Shown: piece after piece, positions 45,571 through 54,819 of the stretch | How positions within the stretch are numbered: the first letter of the stretch is position 1 | Layout: the number at the start of each line of letters is the position of its first letter | NCBI RefSeq assembly: GCF_028765575.1 | Contig: NZ_JARACO010000003.1 | Span: 124,001 to 188,000, forward strand | Source: Aliivibrio sp. S3MY1 | GTDB taxonomy: Bacteria; Pseudomonadota; Gammaproteobacteria; Enterobacterales; Vibrionaceae | Length of the DNA stretch: 64,000 bases | Direction: 5' to 3' | The notes under the pieces: model-generated | Told to the model about the DNA's origin: nothing | Databases searched by the model: none | Seen by the model: only the letters and a program-made list of their open reading frames with translations | Translations under genes and position numbers: made by a program

Positions 45571-46971
45571 ATGTATTTAAAAAAAACCTTAGTTGCCATT
45601 GCTATAGCAGCAACTAGTTTTTCTTCATTGGCTGTACAACAAGTCGATTTGCTGATCAAAGATGCAACATTGCTTACAATGAATGAATCTAAGCAAACGT
45701 TTGATAATGGTGTAATTGCCATCAAAGGTAATAAAATTGTTGCAGTTGGTGATCAAAGCATCGCAAAAAATTACACGGCCAAAACAGTGTTAGATGTGGA
45801 TGGCGATATTGTTCTACCGGGTTTAATTAATACACATACTCACGCTTCAATGACTGTTTTTCGTTCATTAGGTGATGATGTTCCAGATCGTTTACACCGT
45901 TATATTTTTCCACTAGAGAAAAAATTAGTGTCACGCGATATGGTTCGCATTGGTGCTAATCTAGGTAACGTAGAGATGGTGAAGGGTGGGGTAACCACTT
46001 ATGCGGATATGTATTATTTTGAAGATGAAGTTGCAAAGACGGTCGACAAAATTGGTATGCGAGCAATCTTAGGTGAGAGTGTTATTAAATTTCCGGTTGC
46101 TGATGCAGCAAATGCAGATGAAGGCATTCAATACGCATTAAACTTTATTGAAGAATATAAAGATCATCCTCGTATCACTCCTGCATTTGCTCCTCATGCA
46201 CCATATACAAATACAACTGAGACGCTACAAAAAATTGCTAAGCTATCATTAGAGCTAGATGTTCCAGTTATGATCCATCTAGCCGAATCAGATCGCGAGG
46301 AGGACGTGATTGCTGAGCGTGCTAACGGAATGTCACCAGTAGAATATATGCATAGCATTGGTGCGCTTAATAAAAACCTGATTGGTGCGCATATGATTCT
46401 TATTGATGATAAAGACATTGAGTTAGTTAAAGAGTCTGATATGGGCGTTGCTCATAATATGAGTGCTAACATTAAATCGGCTAAAGGTGTCTCTCCAGCA
46501 CTTAAAATGTACGATGAAGGTGTTCGTATTGGCTTAGGAACCGATGGTCCAATGTCAGGCAATACATTAAGTATTATTGATGAATTTAACCAAGTTGCTA
46601 AAGTTCATAAATTAGTAAATAAAGACCGCGCAGCTATGCCTCCAATCAAAGTTATTGATATGGCAACAATGGGCGCAGCTAAAGCGCTCCATATGGAAGA
46701 TAAAATTGGTTCGATTGAAGTTGGTAAGCTTGCCGATATTATTGTTGTAGATACAAAGGCGCCAAATATGCTGCCAGTATATAACCCTTATTCTGCACTG
46801 GTTTATTCTGCAAATTCAGGCAATGTTCGTCATACTATTGTTGATGGTAATATCTTGATGAAAGATCGTGAAATGCTAACGGTTGATGAAGATAAAATTC
46901 GCCAAGAAGTGATCGAGTTTACAAAAATAGTGCGCAAGACCGTTATTGAAAGTGGTGAGGTTGTTCAATAG
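45571..46971 (+). CDS. Secreted amidohydrolase (TRZ/ATZ, MtaD-like deaminase family)
   Basis: A 466-aa metal-dependent hydrolase with a signal peptide (MYLKKTLVAIAIAATSFSSL). The zinc ligands are in LINTHTHASM (HxH), the third His in VMIHLAES and the Asp in GTDGPMSG; HAPYT and GAHMILID complete the site. The best-known relatives deaminate S-adenosylhomocysteine, 5'-methylthioadenosine or guanine in the cytoplasm; export of this one is unusual and suggests action on external nucleosides. GTG at 45559 is a less likely start. The substrate is not assigned. Confidence 0.85.
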   Translation: MYLKKTLVAIAIAATSFSSLAVQQVDLLIKDATLLTMNESKQTFDNGVIAIKGNKIVAVGDQSIAKNYTAKTVLDVDGDIVLPGLINTHTHASMTVFRSLGDDVPDRLHRYIFPLEKKLVSRDMVRIGANLGNVEMVKGGVTTYADMYYFEDEVAKTVDKIGMRAILGESVIKFPVADAANADEGIQYALNFIEEYKDHPRITPAFAPHAPYTNTTETLQKIAKLSLELDVPVMIHLAESDREEDVIAERANGMSPVEYMHSIGALNKNLIGAHMILIDDKDIELVKESDMGVAHNMSANIKSAKGVSPALKMYDEGVRIGLGTDGPMSGNTLSIIDEFNQVAKVHKLVNKDRAAMPPIKVIDMATMGAAKALHMEDKIGSIEVGKLADIIVVDTKAPNMLPVYNPYSALVYSANSGNVRHTIVDGNILMKDREMLTVDEDKIRQEVIEFTKIVRKTVIESGEVVQ

Positions 46972-47043
46972 ATACTGTTTAGTAGAACTCCCTTAACAGG
47001 GCAAGATCGTGAACGTTTTTCACCCAATTATTGACTAACGTTG

Positions 47044-47328
47044 ACCTACAAGGTTGATATGGCAATGAATAGTTCTGGCGTTAGAGATACAGAAACATTT
47101 AATGAGCTGCAAAAGCTGCTGTCAACGTTCACTATCCTATTTTACTGTACCAATAACTATAGCGTGTACTCAGCGAATCTACCGTGAGTACACGCTATAG
47201 GAAATATATACACAGAGAATAAACCTGATGTACAAACTCGGCTCAAGCGATTAGTACGTAAAACAATAGGTTTTTCTAAAAGTGAAGAAATGCACGACAA
47301 GGTTATTGTAACGTTTATAGATCGTTAG
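47044..47328 (+). mobile_element. IS1-family transposase remnant (internally deleted)
   Basis: One reading frame, broken by TGA at 47185-47187, joins an InsA-like piece (TYKVDMAMNSSGVRDTET) to the InsB C-terminus (NNYSVYSANLP, then AIGNIYTENKPDVQTRLKRL and VRKTIGFSKSEEMHDKVIVT, FIDR). This agrees with the end of IS1 InsB as I remember it (RTRxKRLxRKTICFSxSxExHxKVIGxFIE). The middle, with the catalytic residues, is missing, and no terminal inverted repeats or target duplications could be found, so it is dead. It carries a 16-bp inverted repeat (47157-47200). Confidence 0.78.
47157..47200. repeat. 16-bp perfect inverted repeat inside the IS1 remnant
   Basis: CTATAGCGTGTACTCA (47157-47172) and TGAGTACACGCTATAG (47185-47200) with a 12-nt loop. 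No T-run follows, so it is not an intrinsic terminator. Confidence 0.95.
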
Positions 47329-47460
47329 TATTAGTTGTGTTCAACAGATTGGAGTCGAGACCGATTTTATAATGTTTTTATTGAAATTAGAGTCTTATTT
47401 AATATATGAAGAGGTGATGTAGCTAATATTGTTTATATCAAATGTAGACCTTTTTATATG

Positions 47461-47502
47461 AAAGAATAAAGAATAAAGAATAAAGAATAAAGAATAAAGA
47501 GT
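47461..47502. repeat. Heptanucleotide tandem repeat (AAAGAAT)n
   Basis: Five perfect copies (47461-47495) and one variant (AAAGAGT), directly followed by a second 7-bp array of different sequence. Confidence 0.95.
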
Positions 47503-47506
47503 AAAG

Positions 47507-47548
47507 TATATTTTATATTTTATATTTTATATTTTATATTTTATATTT
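47507..47548. repeat. Heptanucleotide tandem repeat (TATATTT)n
   Basis: Six perfect copies, ~95 bp upstream of the chemoreceptor start at 47643. Together with the AAAGAAT array it forms an 88-bp block of pure A+T-rich microsatellite. Confidence 0.95.
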
Positions 47549-47642
47549 TATTTATTTAGTCATTTGAGTTGAGAGTTAAATATATAATAAGAGTTGATAA
47601 TGACCTCGACAGTACTTAGTAATTTAGTTGGAAATAGTAAAA

Positions 47643-48950
47643 ATGATAAAAATGATAAAAATTAAAAATATAACAATAAATGGATACATAAAAGTATCAT
47701 GTATACTTTTATTTGTTGTTATTAGTGTTGTATCTTTTAGTGATATTGCATCGTTATTGGCGTGTTTAGTTATCCCATTGTTGTTTTTGTTGGGAGCTAG
47801 TCTTTTGAAAATAAATAAATTAATTAATGAAAAAATCAATTTTTATGAACAAATAATAGATGCATTTCAGCAGCCTATATCTGTAACTGATATGGATATG
47901 AAATGGACATTTCTGAATAAAGCAGCATTAGAACCATTGGGAGTAACAAGAACTGATGTACTCGGTTCTTTATGTTCAGATTGGGGTGCAAAAATATGTG
48001 GCACAAAAGATTGTGGAATAACATGTCTTCGAAATAATAAGCCTATAACACATTTTAATCAATGGGATAAAAATTTCAAAGTTGAAACTAATTTTTTAAC
48101 TGGACTCAATGGCCAAAAGATAGGTCATATTGAAATAGTTCAAGATGTTACAGAAAAAGTGATATTGAAAAATATCTATGACGTTATTGAGATGGCGAGC
48201 AGTAATTTATTTTCAGGGGCGACTAATTTAAATGAAGCTTGCGAATTACTGACTGTTGGTTCAGTTCAACAAGCTTCCTCTATTACTGAAGTAAGTAGTA
48301 CCCTAAATTGTTTTATAGAAGAAGTGGCGAATAATACCGAATTAGTATCAAAGGCGAATAAGCTTTCCTCAGACACTAAAAGTGTCGTATTTCAAGCCTC
48401 GAAAGAAATGCAGAACTTAGATGATTCAATGATGGAAATTAATGAATCAAGTAATAAGATAAGTGAAGTGATTAATATCATAGCTGATATAGCATCACAA
48501 ACGAACTTATTGGCTCTTAATGCTTCTATTGAGGCCGCTCGAGCAGGGGGACAAGGGCGAGGTTTCGCTGTGGTAGCTGATGAAGTCAGGCAGCTTGCAG
48601 AAAGAAGTAGTCAAGCAGCTAAAGAATCTGCTTTATATATTCAAGAATCCAACGAAAGCATTAAAAAAGGCAATGATATTAGCCAAAAATGCAGAGTAGA
48701 TTTGGCGCAGATAGCTAAACATATCTCTGATGTATCTATAATTATTGAAAATATAGACAAGGCCTCAATGCAGCAATTGGATGGATTAAATCAAGTGAAT
48801 CAAGTTATGTTTGAGATAGATAGCGTAGTGAATTTAAATGCATCTTCTGTGGAAGAAACCTCCGTCGAGGCAAAAGAATTATCAAAACTAGGAAGTATAC
48901 TAAAAACTCAAGTCGATAAAATTAAGACGATTGACGGATTATTTGAGTAA
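47643..48950 (+). CDS. PAS-domain methyl-accepting chemotaxis protein with cysteine cluster
   Basis: About 435 aa. Two closely spaced helices (~11-55) give a membrane anchor with almost no periplasmic part. A cytoplasmic PAS-like domain (~65-170) contains four Cys in [20 protein letters not shown]. The signalling domain has the tip [20 protein letters not shown] and [18 protein letters not shown]. It therefore senses something internal, perhaps redox state or a metal/heme. ATG 47643 has GGAAAT upstream; the in-frame TTG at 47628 is less likely. Very A+T-rich, and the upstream region has two microsatellites. Confidence 0.88.
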   Translation: MIKMIKIKNITINGYIKVSCILLFVVISVVSFSDIASLLACLVIPLLFLLGASLLKINKLINEKINFYEQIIDAFQQPISVTDMDMKWTFLNKAALEPLGVTRTDVLGSLCSDWGAKICGTKDCGITCLRNNKPITHFNQWDKNFKVETNFLTGLNGQKIGHIEIVQDVTEKVILKNIYDVIEMASSNLFSGATNLNEACELLTVGSVQQASSITEVSSTLNCFIEEVANNTELVSKANKLSSDTKSVVFQASKEMQNLDDSMMEINESSNKISEVINIIADIASQTNLLALNASIEAARAGGQGRGFAVVADEVRQLAERSSQAAKESALYIQESNESIKKGNDISQKCRVDLAQIAKHISDVSIIIENIDKASMQQLDGLNQVNQVMFEIDSVVNLNASSVEETSVEAKELSKLGSILKTQVDKIKTIDGLFE

Positions 48951-48993
48951 TGGACTAAATTTCTAAATGAAATTGACATTATTTTAATATAAG

Positions 48994-49031
48994 CAGTGAT
49001 TAAGTAAAACTAGTCACTGTTTTATATTTTT
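48994..49031 (+). terminator. Probable intrinsic terminator of the PAS chemoreceptor gene
   Basis: CAGTGA (48994-48999) and TCACTG (49014-49019) followed by TTTTATATTTTTT; the stem is short. Confidence 0.5.
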
Positions 49032-49127
49032 TATCCATAGTTAGAGTTATATTATTATGTTGTGACTTGATATTCACTTATTGAATACTAGTATAAAAGT
49101 AGAGTGATACTTTTATAAGGGATTCAG

Positions 49128-50663
49128 ATGGGTAGTTTTTTTGCGTTATTTTTTATGTTAATACTTGGTCTTTTTCCTGTGAATGCTTCAGAGATTGATG
49201 CTTACGTTGAACAGCATGAAACACAGTTATTTTATCCACAATTAGTTGCTCGTTTTTATCAAAATGAACAGCTGAAATGGTACTCACCAAACGCGCGGAA
49301 AAACTTAGAAAATCAATTAGCGTTATTGGTTCTTGCTGATCTTAATAATGCTCTTGAGCAACGCTACTATCATTTACAAAATTCAAAAGATCTGGAATAC
49401 GATATTTTAGCAACAGATACCTTAATTTATCTTCTTACCTATCAATCTAAAATACCAAAAAGAGGACGCGGTTGGTTTTTTGGTAGTCGGCTTGATGAGC
49501 ATATAGGTGAACCCTACCCACAGATTATCTCTTCAATAAATAGTGCTTTTACTGATGAACGATTGGATTACCTTACCCAAACTTTAGCTCCTAACTCAGA
49601 GAAGTACGAGGGGTTTTACGGACATTTGTTGAGCTATTATGATCCTTACAGTGAGCCAATTGAGAAACTAACCTCTTCTAAACTTATAAGGCCTAACCAA
49701 GAGATCTCTTATGTTTCGCTGGTTAATCGTCTTTATGTTGCCGGCGAGCTGACGAAAGAAGAAAGCAGAGAGCTCTTATTACATGATAACGGTCTTTATA
49801 ATTTAGAACTTGTTGATGTTGTAAAACGTTTTCAAAAGCGCCACGGATTGTTGCCTGATGGGATAATTGGACCTAAAACTAAATATTGGTTGAACATGTC
49901 GGCAAAAGAGCGTGTTCGTATCATGGCATTAAATATTCAGCGATTACGCTTATGGGAAAATAAAAAAGCGCGTTTTGTGCTTGTGAATATCCCATCTTAT
50001 GAAATGCAATATTGGCAAGAAGATGAGCTGTTGTTTCACAGTAAAGTGATTGTAGGGAAACTGGCAAGAAAAACACCATTGTTTTCGACATATCTTAATT
50101 CCATCGTTTTCAATCCTAGGTGGAAGGTACCAACGAAAATTATGAAAGAAGATATTTTGCCAAAAGCATTTAATGATAAAGGCTTTTTACAAGCACAAAA
50201 CTTTGAAATTGTACCCACTTGGTTAAGTGATGAGGTTATTCCTATTGAAGATATCGATTGGGAACAGATGAGTATTGAAACCTTTCCTTATAAGTTGAGA
50301 CAAAAATCAGGTAATAGTAATGCGCTTGGTCGTTATAAATTTAATACACCTAATCGAAATGCCATTTATTTGCATGATACGCCATCCAAATCACTTTTTA
50401 GAAAACAAACGAGAGCTTATAGCTCAGGGTGTATTCGAGTTGAAAGAGCGTCGGAGTTCGCCCAACTCTTAATGAAAGAGTCCCATTTTTCTAAAAAAGA
50501 GTATCGTAATTATCATCAGTTACCTGAAACTAAAGAAGCATTTTTATCTCAAATGATCTCGGTATATACGATTTATCAGACAGCGTGGATTGATGAAAAG
50601 AACCAAGTTCAGTTTAGAGATGATATTTATAAGTATGATCAATGGAGTAAGTCTAAAAATTGA
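49128..50663 (+). CDS. ldtD: Periplasmic L,D-transpeptidase, YcbB/LdtD type
   Basis: A 511-aa protein with a signal peptide (to ~NAS). A peptidoglycan-binding helical unit (~225-260) reads LELVDVVKRFQKRHGLLPDG and IIGPKTKYWL. The YkuD catalytic domain (~275-460) has AIYLHDTPSKSLF and the catalytic Cys in YSSGCIRVERASEFAQLL. It makes 3-3 crosslinks in peptidoglycan. The next gene is the MepK-like peptidase, the same pairing (ycbB-ycbK) as in E. coli. Length is somewhat shorter than the ~615 aa of E. coli LdtD. Confidence 0.92.
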   Translation: MGSFFALFFMLILGLFPVNASEIDAYVEQHETQLFYPQLVARFYQNEQLKWYSPNARKNLENQLALLVLADLNNALEQRYYHLQNSKDLEYDILATDTLIYLLTYQSKIPKRGRGWFFGSRLDEHIGEPYPQIISSINSAFTDERLDYLTQTLAPNSEKYEGFYGHLLSYYDPYSEPIEKLTSSKLIRPNQEISYVSLVNRLYVAGELTKEESRELLLHDNGLYNLELVDVVKRFQKRHGLLPDGIIGPKTKYWLNMSAKERVRIMALNIQRLRLWENKKARFVLVNIPSYEMQYWQEDELLFHSKVIVGKLARKTPLFSTYLNSIVFNPRWKVPTKIMKEDILPKAFNDKGFLQAQNFEIVPTWLSDEVIPIEDIDWEQMSIETFPYKLRQKSGNSNALGRYKFNTPNRNAIYLHDTPSKSLFRKQTRAYSSGCIRVERASEFAQLLMKESHFSKKEYRNYHQLPETKEAFLSQMISVYTIYQTAWIDEKNQVQFRDDIYKYDQWSKSKN

Positions 50664-50837
50664 CCAATAATTGACATTTAGTATTGAGTATAAAAATAGA
50701 TATAGTTCAATAAGTAAGCTGTTCACTGTGTTTTTAGCTAAAAAATAATATTGTTCATTATTTGACCGCTGATGAGGAAGTGTGTATCTTCTCGCTCAGT
50801 TATTGATTGATCTATTTATAAGTGAGCTGTTTACTGT

Positions 50838-51386
50838 ATGTCTGAATTTAGTCCATTACGCCGTAAAATCCTGCTTGGTAGCGCTGCTACTGCTGGTTTA
50901 AGTCTATTTCCTACGTTATCTTTCGCATTACAATTTGAAGAGTCACCTCGTAAACTCGCATTAAATAATTTGCATACTGGTGAAGAACTACAGACTGAAT
51001 ATTTCAATGGACGAAGTTATCAGAATATAGAACTGGCAAAATTAAATCATTTATGTCGTGATTTCAGACGTAATGAAAGTATTGAGATGGACAAGCGCTT
51101 ATTTGACCAATTATCAGCGATTCAAAATGTCATTGGCTGCGATACACAAGTTCAAATTATCTCAGGCTATCGTTCACCTGCGACAAATGAGATGCTAAGT
51201 GCGAAGTCAGGTGGTGTTGCTAAAAAAAGTTTGCATATGCTAGGCAAAGCCATGGATTTTCGCTTAGAAGGCGTCCCATTGGCTGAAGTGAGAAAAGCGG
51301 CATTATCATTAAAAGCGGGCGGAGTAGGGTATTATCCAGGCAGTAACTTTGTTCATATTGATACGGGTAGAGTGCGTTTTTGGTAA
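50838..51386 (+). CDS. mepK: MepK-like murein endopeptidase (YcbK, DUF882)
   Basis: A 182-aa protein with a twin-arginine type leader (LRRKILLGSAATAGLSLFPT). The M15-like zinc site is in HMLGKAMDFRLEG (His, Asp) and NFVHIDTGRVRFW (His). E. coli MepK cleaves 3-3 crosslinks, the product of L,D-transpeptidases, so the preceding gene supplies its substrate. Its own start follows a 174-bp gap. Confidence 0.93.
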   Translation: MSEFSPLRRKILLGSAATAGLSLFPTLSFALQFEESPRKLALNNLHTGEELQTEYFNGRSYQNIELAKLNHLCRDFRRNESIEMDKRLFDQLSAIQNVIGCDTQVQIISGYRSPATNEMLSAKSGGVAKKSLHMLGKAMDFRLEGVPLAEVRKAALSLKAGGVGYYPGSNFVHIDTGRVRFW

Positions 51387-51443
51387 TCAATGTTTAGGTT
51401 ATACCCCGTAAGGTTCAACAGACCGTTAGGTTAAATAAACAGC

Positions 51444-51478
51444 AAAAAAATGGCGACCGCATTGGTCGCCATTTTTGT
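51444..51478. terminator. Bidirectional terminator between mepK and asnS
   Basis: AAAAAAATGGCGACC (51444-51458) pairs with GGTCGCCATTTTT (51465-51477) between convergent genes. Confidence 0.95.
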
Positions 51479-51538
51479 ATTCATTACTTTCTACTTAATC
51501 TATTCTTACAGAGCTCATGTTCTGTAAGAAAAAACAAA

Positions 51539-52939
51539 TTAGAAGTTAGCTGAACGTGGAGTACGTGGGAACGGGATAACGTCACGAACGTTGCCCATAC
51601 CAGTTACATAAGATACTAGACGCTCAAAGCCAAGACCGAAACCAGCATGAGGAACAGTACCATAACGACGTAAATCGCGGTACCAACCCATGTGCTCAGG
51701 GTCAATGCCCATCTCAATCATACGTGCATCAAGAACGTCTAAACGCTCTTCACGTTGAGAACCACCGATGATCTCACCAATACCTGGTGCAAGAACATCC
51801 ATCGCAGCAACCGTCTTACCATCGTCATTTTGACGCATGTAGAATGCTTTGATGTCTTTCGGGTAGTTCTTAACGATTACAGGTGCTTTGAAGTGCTCTT
51901 CAGCAAGGTAACGTTCATGCTCAGAAGACATATCGATGCCCCACTCAACATCAAACTCAAATGTACGGCCAGAATCTTTCAAGATTTGGATAGCATCTGT
52001 GTAGTCAACTTGTGCGAAATCAGAGCTTACGAATTGCTCTAGACGAGTGATTGCTTGTTTGTCGATGCGAGAAGCAAAGAATTCAAGGTCATCACGACGC
52101 TCAGCAAGAACGGCTTCGAATACATACTTAAGCATGTCTTCAGCAAGCTTAGCTACGTCATCAAGAGTAGCGAAAGCAACTTCAGGCTCAACCATCCAGA
52201 ATTCAGCTAGGTGGCGGCTTGTGTGTGAGTTTTCAGCACGGAAAGTAGGACCGAATGTGTAAACTTTGCTTAGTGCACAAGCGTAAGTTTCCGCATTAAG
52301 CTGACCAGATACGGTTAGGAATGTTTCTTTACCAAAGAAATCTTTGTCGTAATCAACATTGCCTTTGTCATCCATAGGAAGGTTCGCGTGATCTAATGTA
52401 GAAACACGGAACATTTCACCAGCGCCTTCAGCATCAGATGATGTGATTAGCGGAGCAGACATCCAGAAGTAGCCTTGCTCGTGGTAAAAACGGTGAATCG
52501 CCTGAGATAGACAGTTACGAACACGTGCAACCGCGCCGATCACGTTAGTACGTGGGCGAAGGTGTGCAACTTCACGTAAATATTCAATTGAGTGACGAGT
52601 CTTAGCCATTGGGTAAGTGTCAGCGTCTTCAACCCAACCTACAACTTTAACTTCAGTTGCCGCTAGCTCAAAATCTTGACCTTTAGCAGGAGAAGCAACG
52701 ATAGTACCCGTTACTTCAACAGAACAACCTGTTGTTAGTTTAAGAACTTCGTCATTGTAATTATTTAAGTCATTAGGAACTACGGCCTGAATCGGATCGA
52801 AACAAGAACCGTCATAGATAGCTAGGAAAGAGATCCCAGCTTTAGAGTCGCGACGTGAACGGATCCAACCGCGAACAGTTACTTCACTGTCAACCGCTAG
52901 TTTGCCGCTTAATACGTCTGTTACAGGCGCGTAAGTCAT
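51539..52939 (-). CDS. asnS: Asparaginyl-tRNA synthetase
   Basis: A 466-aa class IIb synthetase that charges tRNA-Asn. The N-terminal OB-fold anticodon-binding domain begins [20 protein letters not shown]. Class II motif 2 is [20 protein letters not shown] and motif 3 [15 protein letters not shown]. The start at 52939 ([20 protein letters not shown]) gives the same length as E. coli AsnS and has GGAGA upstream; the frame to 52957 adds only six residues. Confidence 0.98.
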   Translation of the reverse strand: MTYAPVTDVLSGKLAVDSEVTVRGWIRSRRDSKAGISFLAIYDGSCFDPIQAVVPNDLNNYNDEVLKLTTGCSVEVTGTIVASPAKGQDFELAATEVKVVGWVEDADTYPMAKTRHSIEYLREVAHLRPRTNVIGAVARVRNCLSQAIHRFYHEQGYFWMSAPLITSSDAEGAGEMFRVSTLDHANLPMDDKGNVDYDKDFFGKETFLTVSGQLNAETYACALSKVYTFGPTFRAENSHTSRHLAEFWMVEPEVAFATLDDVAKLAEDMLKYVFEAVLAERRDDLEFFASRIDKQAITRLEQFVSSDFAQVDYTDAIQILKDSGRTFEFDVEWGIDMSSEHERYLAEEHFKAPVIVKNYPKDIKAFYMRQNDDGKTVAAMDVLAPGIGEIIGGSQREERLDVLDARMIEMGIDPEHMGWYRDLRRYGTVPHAGFGLGFERLVSYVTGMGNVRDVIPFPRTPRSANF

Positions 52940-53206
52940 GTTAATTACATTCTCCATTGTTGTGCTACATGCACGAATATTTTTATTTCAAGAAATACAT
53001 ATTACCTTTCTTATTGATAGCTTCAAGTGTTGTTGTTCTATAAACGTGATTTTTCAGAATAAGAATCAATTTTCGATCTAAATTAGCCGAAAAAATCGCC
53101 AATATTACAAGGTAATAGGTAACTTACAGGTTGTGAGTCTTGTTGTTTAGTAGGGAAGTAGAGTACTATCGCTGCTTCATAATATAGGTAATAGAGATTT
53201 TAACTA

Positions 53207-53569
53207 ATGACAACTGAACTATATAAAGACTTCATGTTTGAAGCAGCACACCATTTACCACATGTACCAGAAGGTCATAAATGTGGTCGTCTTCATGGTC
53301 ACTCTTTTTTAGTTCGTTTGTATGTTGAAGGTGAAGTTGACCAACATACGGGTTGGGTAATTGATTTCTCTGAAATTAAAGCGGCATTTAAACCAACCTA
53401 TGATCGCCTTGACCATTATTACTTAAACGACATTGAAGGGTTAGAAAACCCAACAAGTGAAGTTTTAGCTAAGTGGATTTGGAACGAAGTAAAACCAAGT
53501 TTGCCACTACTAAGCAAAATTGAAATTAAAGAAACATGTACTGCAGGTTGTACTTACCGCGGTGAGTAA
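53207..53569 (+). CDS. queD: 6-carboxy-5,6,7,8-tetrahydropterin synthase
   Basis: A 120-aa enzyme of queuosine synthesis (second step, from dihydroneopterin triphosphate). Zinc His ligands and the catalytic Cys are in [20 protein letters not shown] and GHSF; the second active-site part is RLDHYYLND, and the C-terminal [14 protein letters not shown] is typical. Divergent from asnS (249-bp gap without other features). A terminator follows. Confidence 0.95.
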   Translation: MTTELYKDFMFEAAHHLPHVPEGHKCGRLHGHSFLVRLYVEGEVDQHTGWVIDFSEIKAAFKPTYDRLDHYYLNDIEGLENPTSEVLAKWIWNEVKPSLPLLSKIEIKETCTAGCTYRGE

Positions 53570-53594
53570 TCTAAATTAACTGTCATGTTTAGAG

Positions 53595-53620
53595 AGGGCT
53601 GAATTATTCAGCCCTTTTTT
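53595..53620. terminator. Intrinsic terminator after queD
   Basis: AGGGCTGAA (53595-53603) and TTCAGCCCT (53607-53615) followed by a T-run; it ends at the stop codon of the convergent gene. Confidence 0.88.
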
Positions 53621-54635
53621 ATGCCTGCCGTATATGTGCAGTAATTGAAACTAGCGCATGATCGGTACTGAATTGGTCAATATCAAATCTAGGGTTCACA
53701 ATATGTTGATCTGTCACCGTATAATCAACGACTTCTAAAATATTGCCCGAAAATGAGCTATCAAATTCGTTAGATAACAAGATGTAATCCAATACAGACC
53801 CTTTTGATCCGTAGTAATGGGTACTTACTCGCTCTTCCAATAAATCTGCGCCTTTTAATCCACAATAAATATCCCAACTGTCTTTAAGCTGAAATCGAGC
53901 AAGATAATCGGTACTGAATTTATCGAATCGAAGTTCATGAGAAAGCAGCCCTTGAAATTCATCATGAAACAAAGGTTTATTAAAATCGCCCATTATAATT
54001 ACAGGCTGGTTTGATTCTTTGCGTTGCTGAACAATATAGTTATGTAGAATATTCGCTTCTAATCCACGCTGAACCGTCGAAAGCCAAGAGCCCAATTGTT
54101 CATCATGAAGTTGATGAAGAGAAGAACGGTTCTCTTCATCCGTTTCGTTACTCTCTTCTGGTTCTTTAGGGCGCTGAGATTTGAAGTGAACGACATAACA
54201 GTCAGTAATCCCAAGATGAGGTAGCTCAATAGAGGCATGGACAGGTACGCGATTAAATTCAAATTCAATCCCAAAGCGAGATAATTGAGCTTGCTCGGCA
54301 ATCACTGGTTGAGCATTTAAAATTGGATAACGTGAAGCAAAGGCAACCACAGGGGAGTTGAAGACATAGCCATCTTCAGATTTTGGTTCATCGACAGTGG
54401 CAAAATAGGAATAACCAAGCTCATAAACTAAAGCCTCTAAAGCGCTTGAACTGAAAACTTCTTGAAAACCAATTACATCAGAATTTAACGCGGTGATCTT
54501 ATCCTTAAACCAGCCTTGTTTCTTCAGCCATTCATCTTGAGTTAGTATATTTTCAAAATCGTAATATGCATTAGGCGGCTCAACAAAGTTGAACATATTG
54601 ATGGTGGTAAACGTTAGGCTTTCAGGAGATGGCAA
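53619..54635 (-). CDS. Endonuclease/exonuclease/phosphatase (EEP) family protein
   Basis: A 338-aa DNase I-like fold protein. Metal and catalytic residues are visible in VIGFQEVFSSSALEAL (Glu), VIIMGDFNKPLFHDE (Asp, Asn) and FSTDHALVSI (Asp, His). No signal peptide. Members act on nucleic acids or phospholipid/inositol phosphates; the substrate here is unknown. No ATG fits: TTG at 54635 is the best upstream start, and MFNF at 54596 is an alternative. Confidence 0.8.
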   Translation of the reverse strand: MPSPESLTFTTINMFNFVEPPNAYYDFENILTQDEWLKKQGWFKDKITALNSDVIGFQEVFSSSALEALVYELGYSYFATVDEPKSEDGYVFNSPVVAFASRYPILNAQPVIAEQAQLSRFGIEFEFNRVPVHASIELPHLGITDCYVVHFKSQRPKEPEESNETDEENRSSLHQLHDEQLGSWLSTVQRGLEANILHNYIVQQRKESNQPVIIMGDFNKPLFHDEFQGLLSHELRFDKFSTDYLARFQLKDSWDIYCGLKGADLLEERVSTHYYGSKGSVLDYILLSNEFDSSFSGNILEVVDYTVTDQHIVNPRFDIDQFSTDHALVSITAHIRQA

Positions 54636-54819
54636 ATTAGATACTCATGTTGTTATTATCGATGGAATAGACGTTTATTAAACAAAGTATAACAGCATGA
54701 AGTAAGGTCAACACCTGCTAATAGTTTTAAGTTTAAAAGCTTATAAAAGTACATAGTTTCGCTCCCAGATGGTATAAAATGGGTATCGTCTTCTCTATCC
54801 ATCAAACAAGTTGATATTT

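Noticed and set aside
47600-47665. 21-codon ORF ([21 protein letters not shown]) before the PAS chemoreceptor gene
   Set aside because: Overlaps the receptor start in another frame with a poor RBS and Lys/Asn-rich low complexity; not enough to call it.
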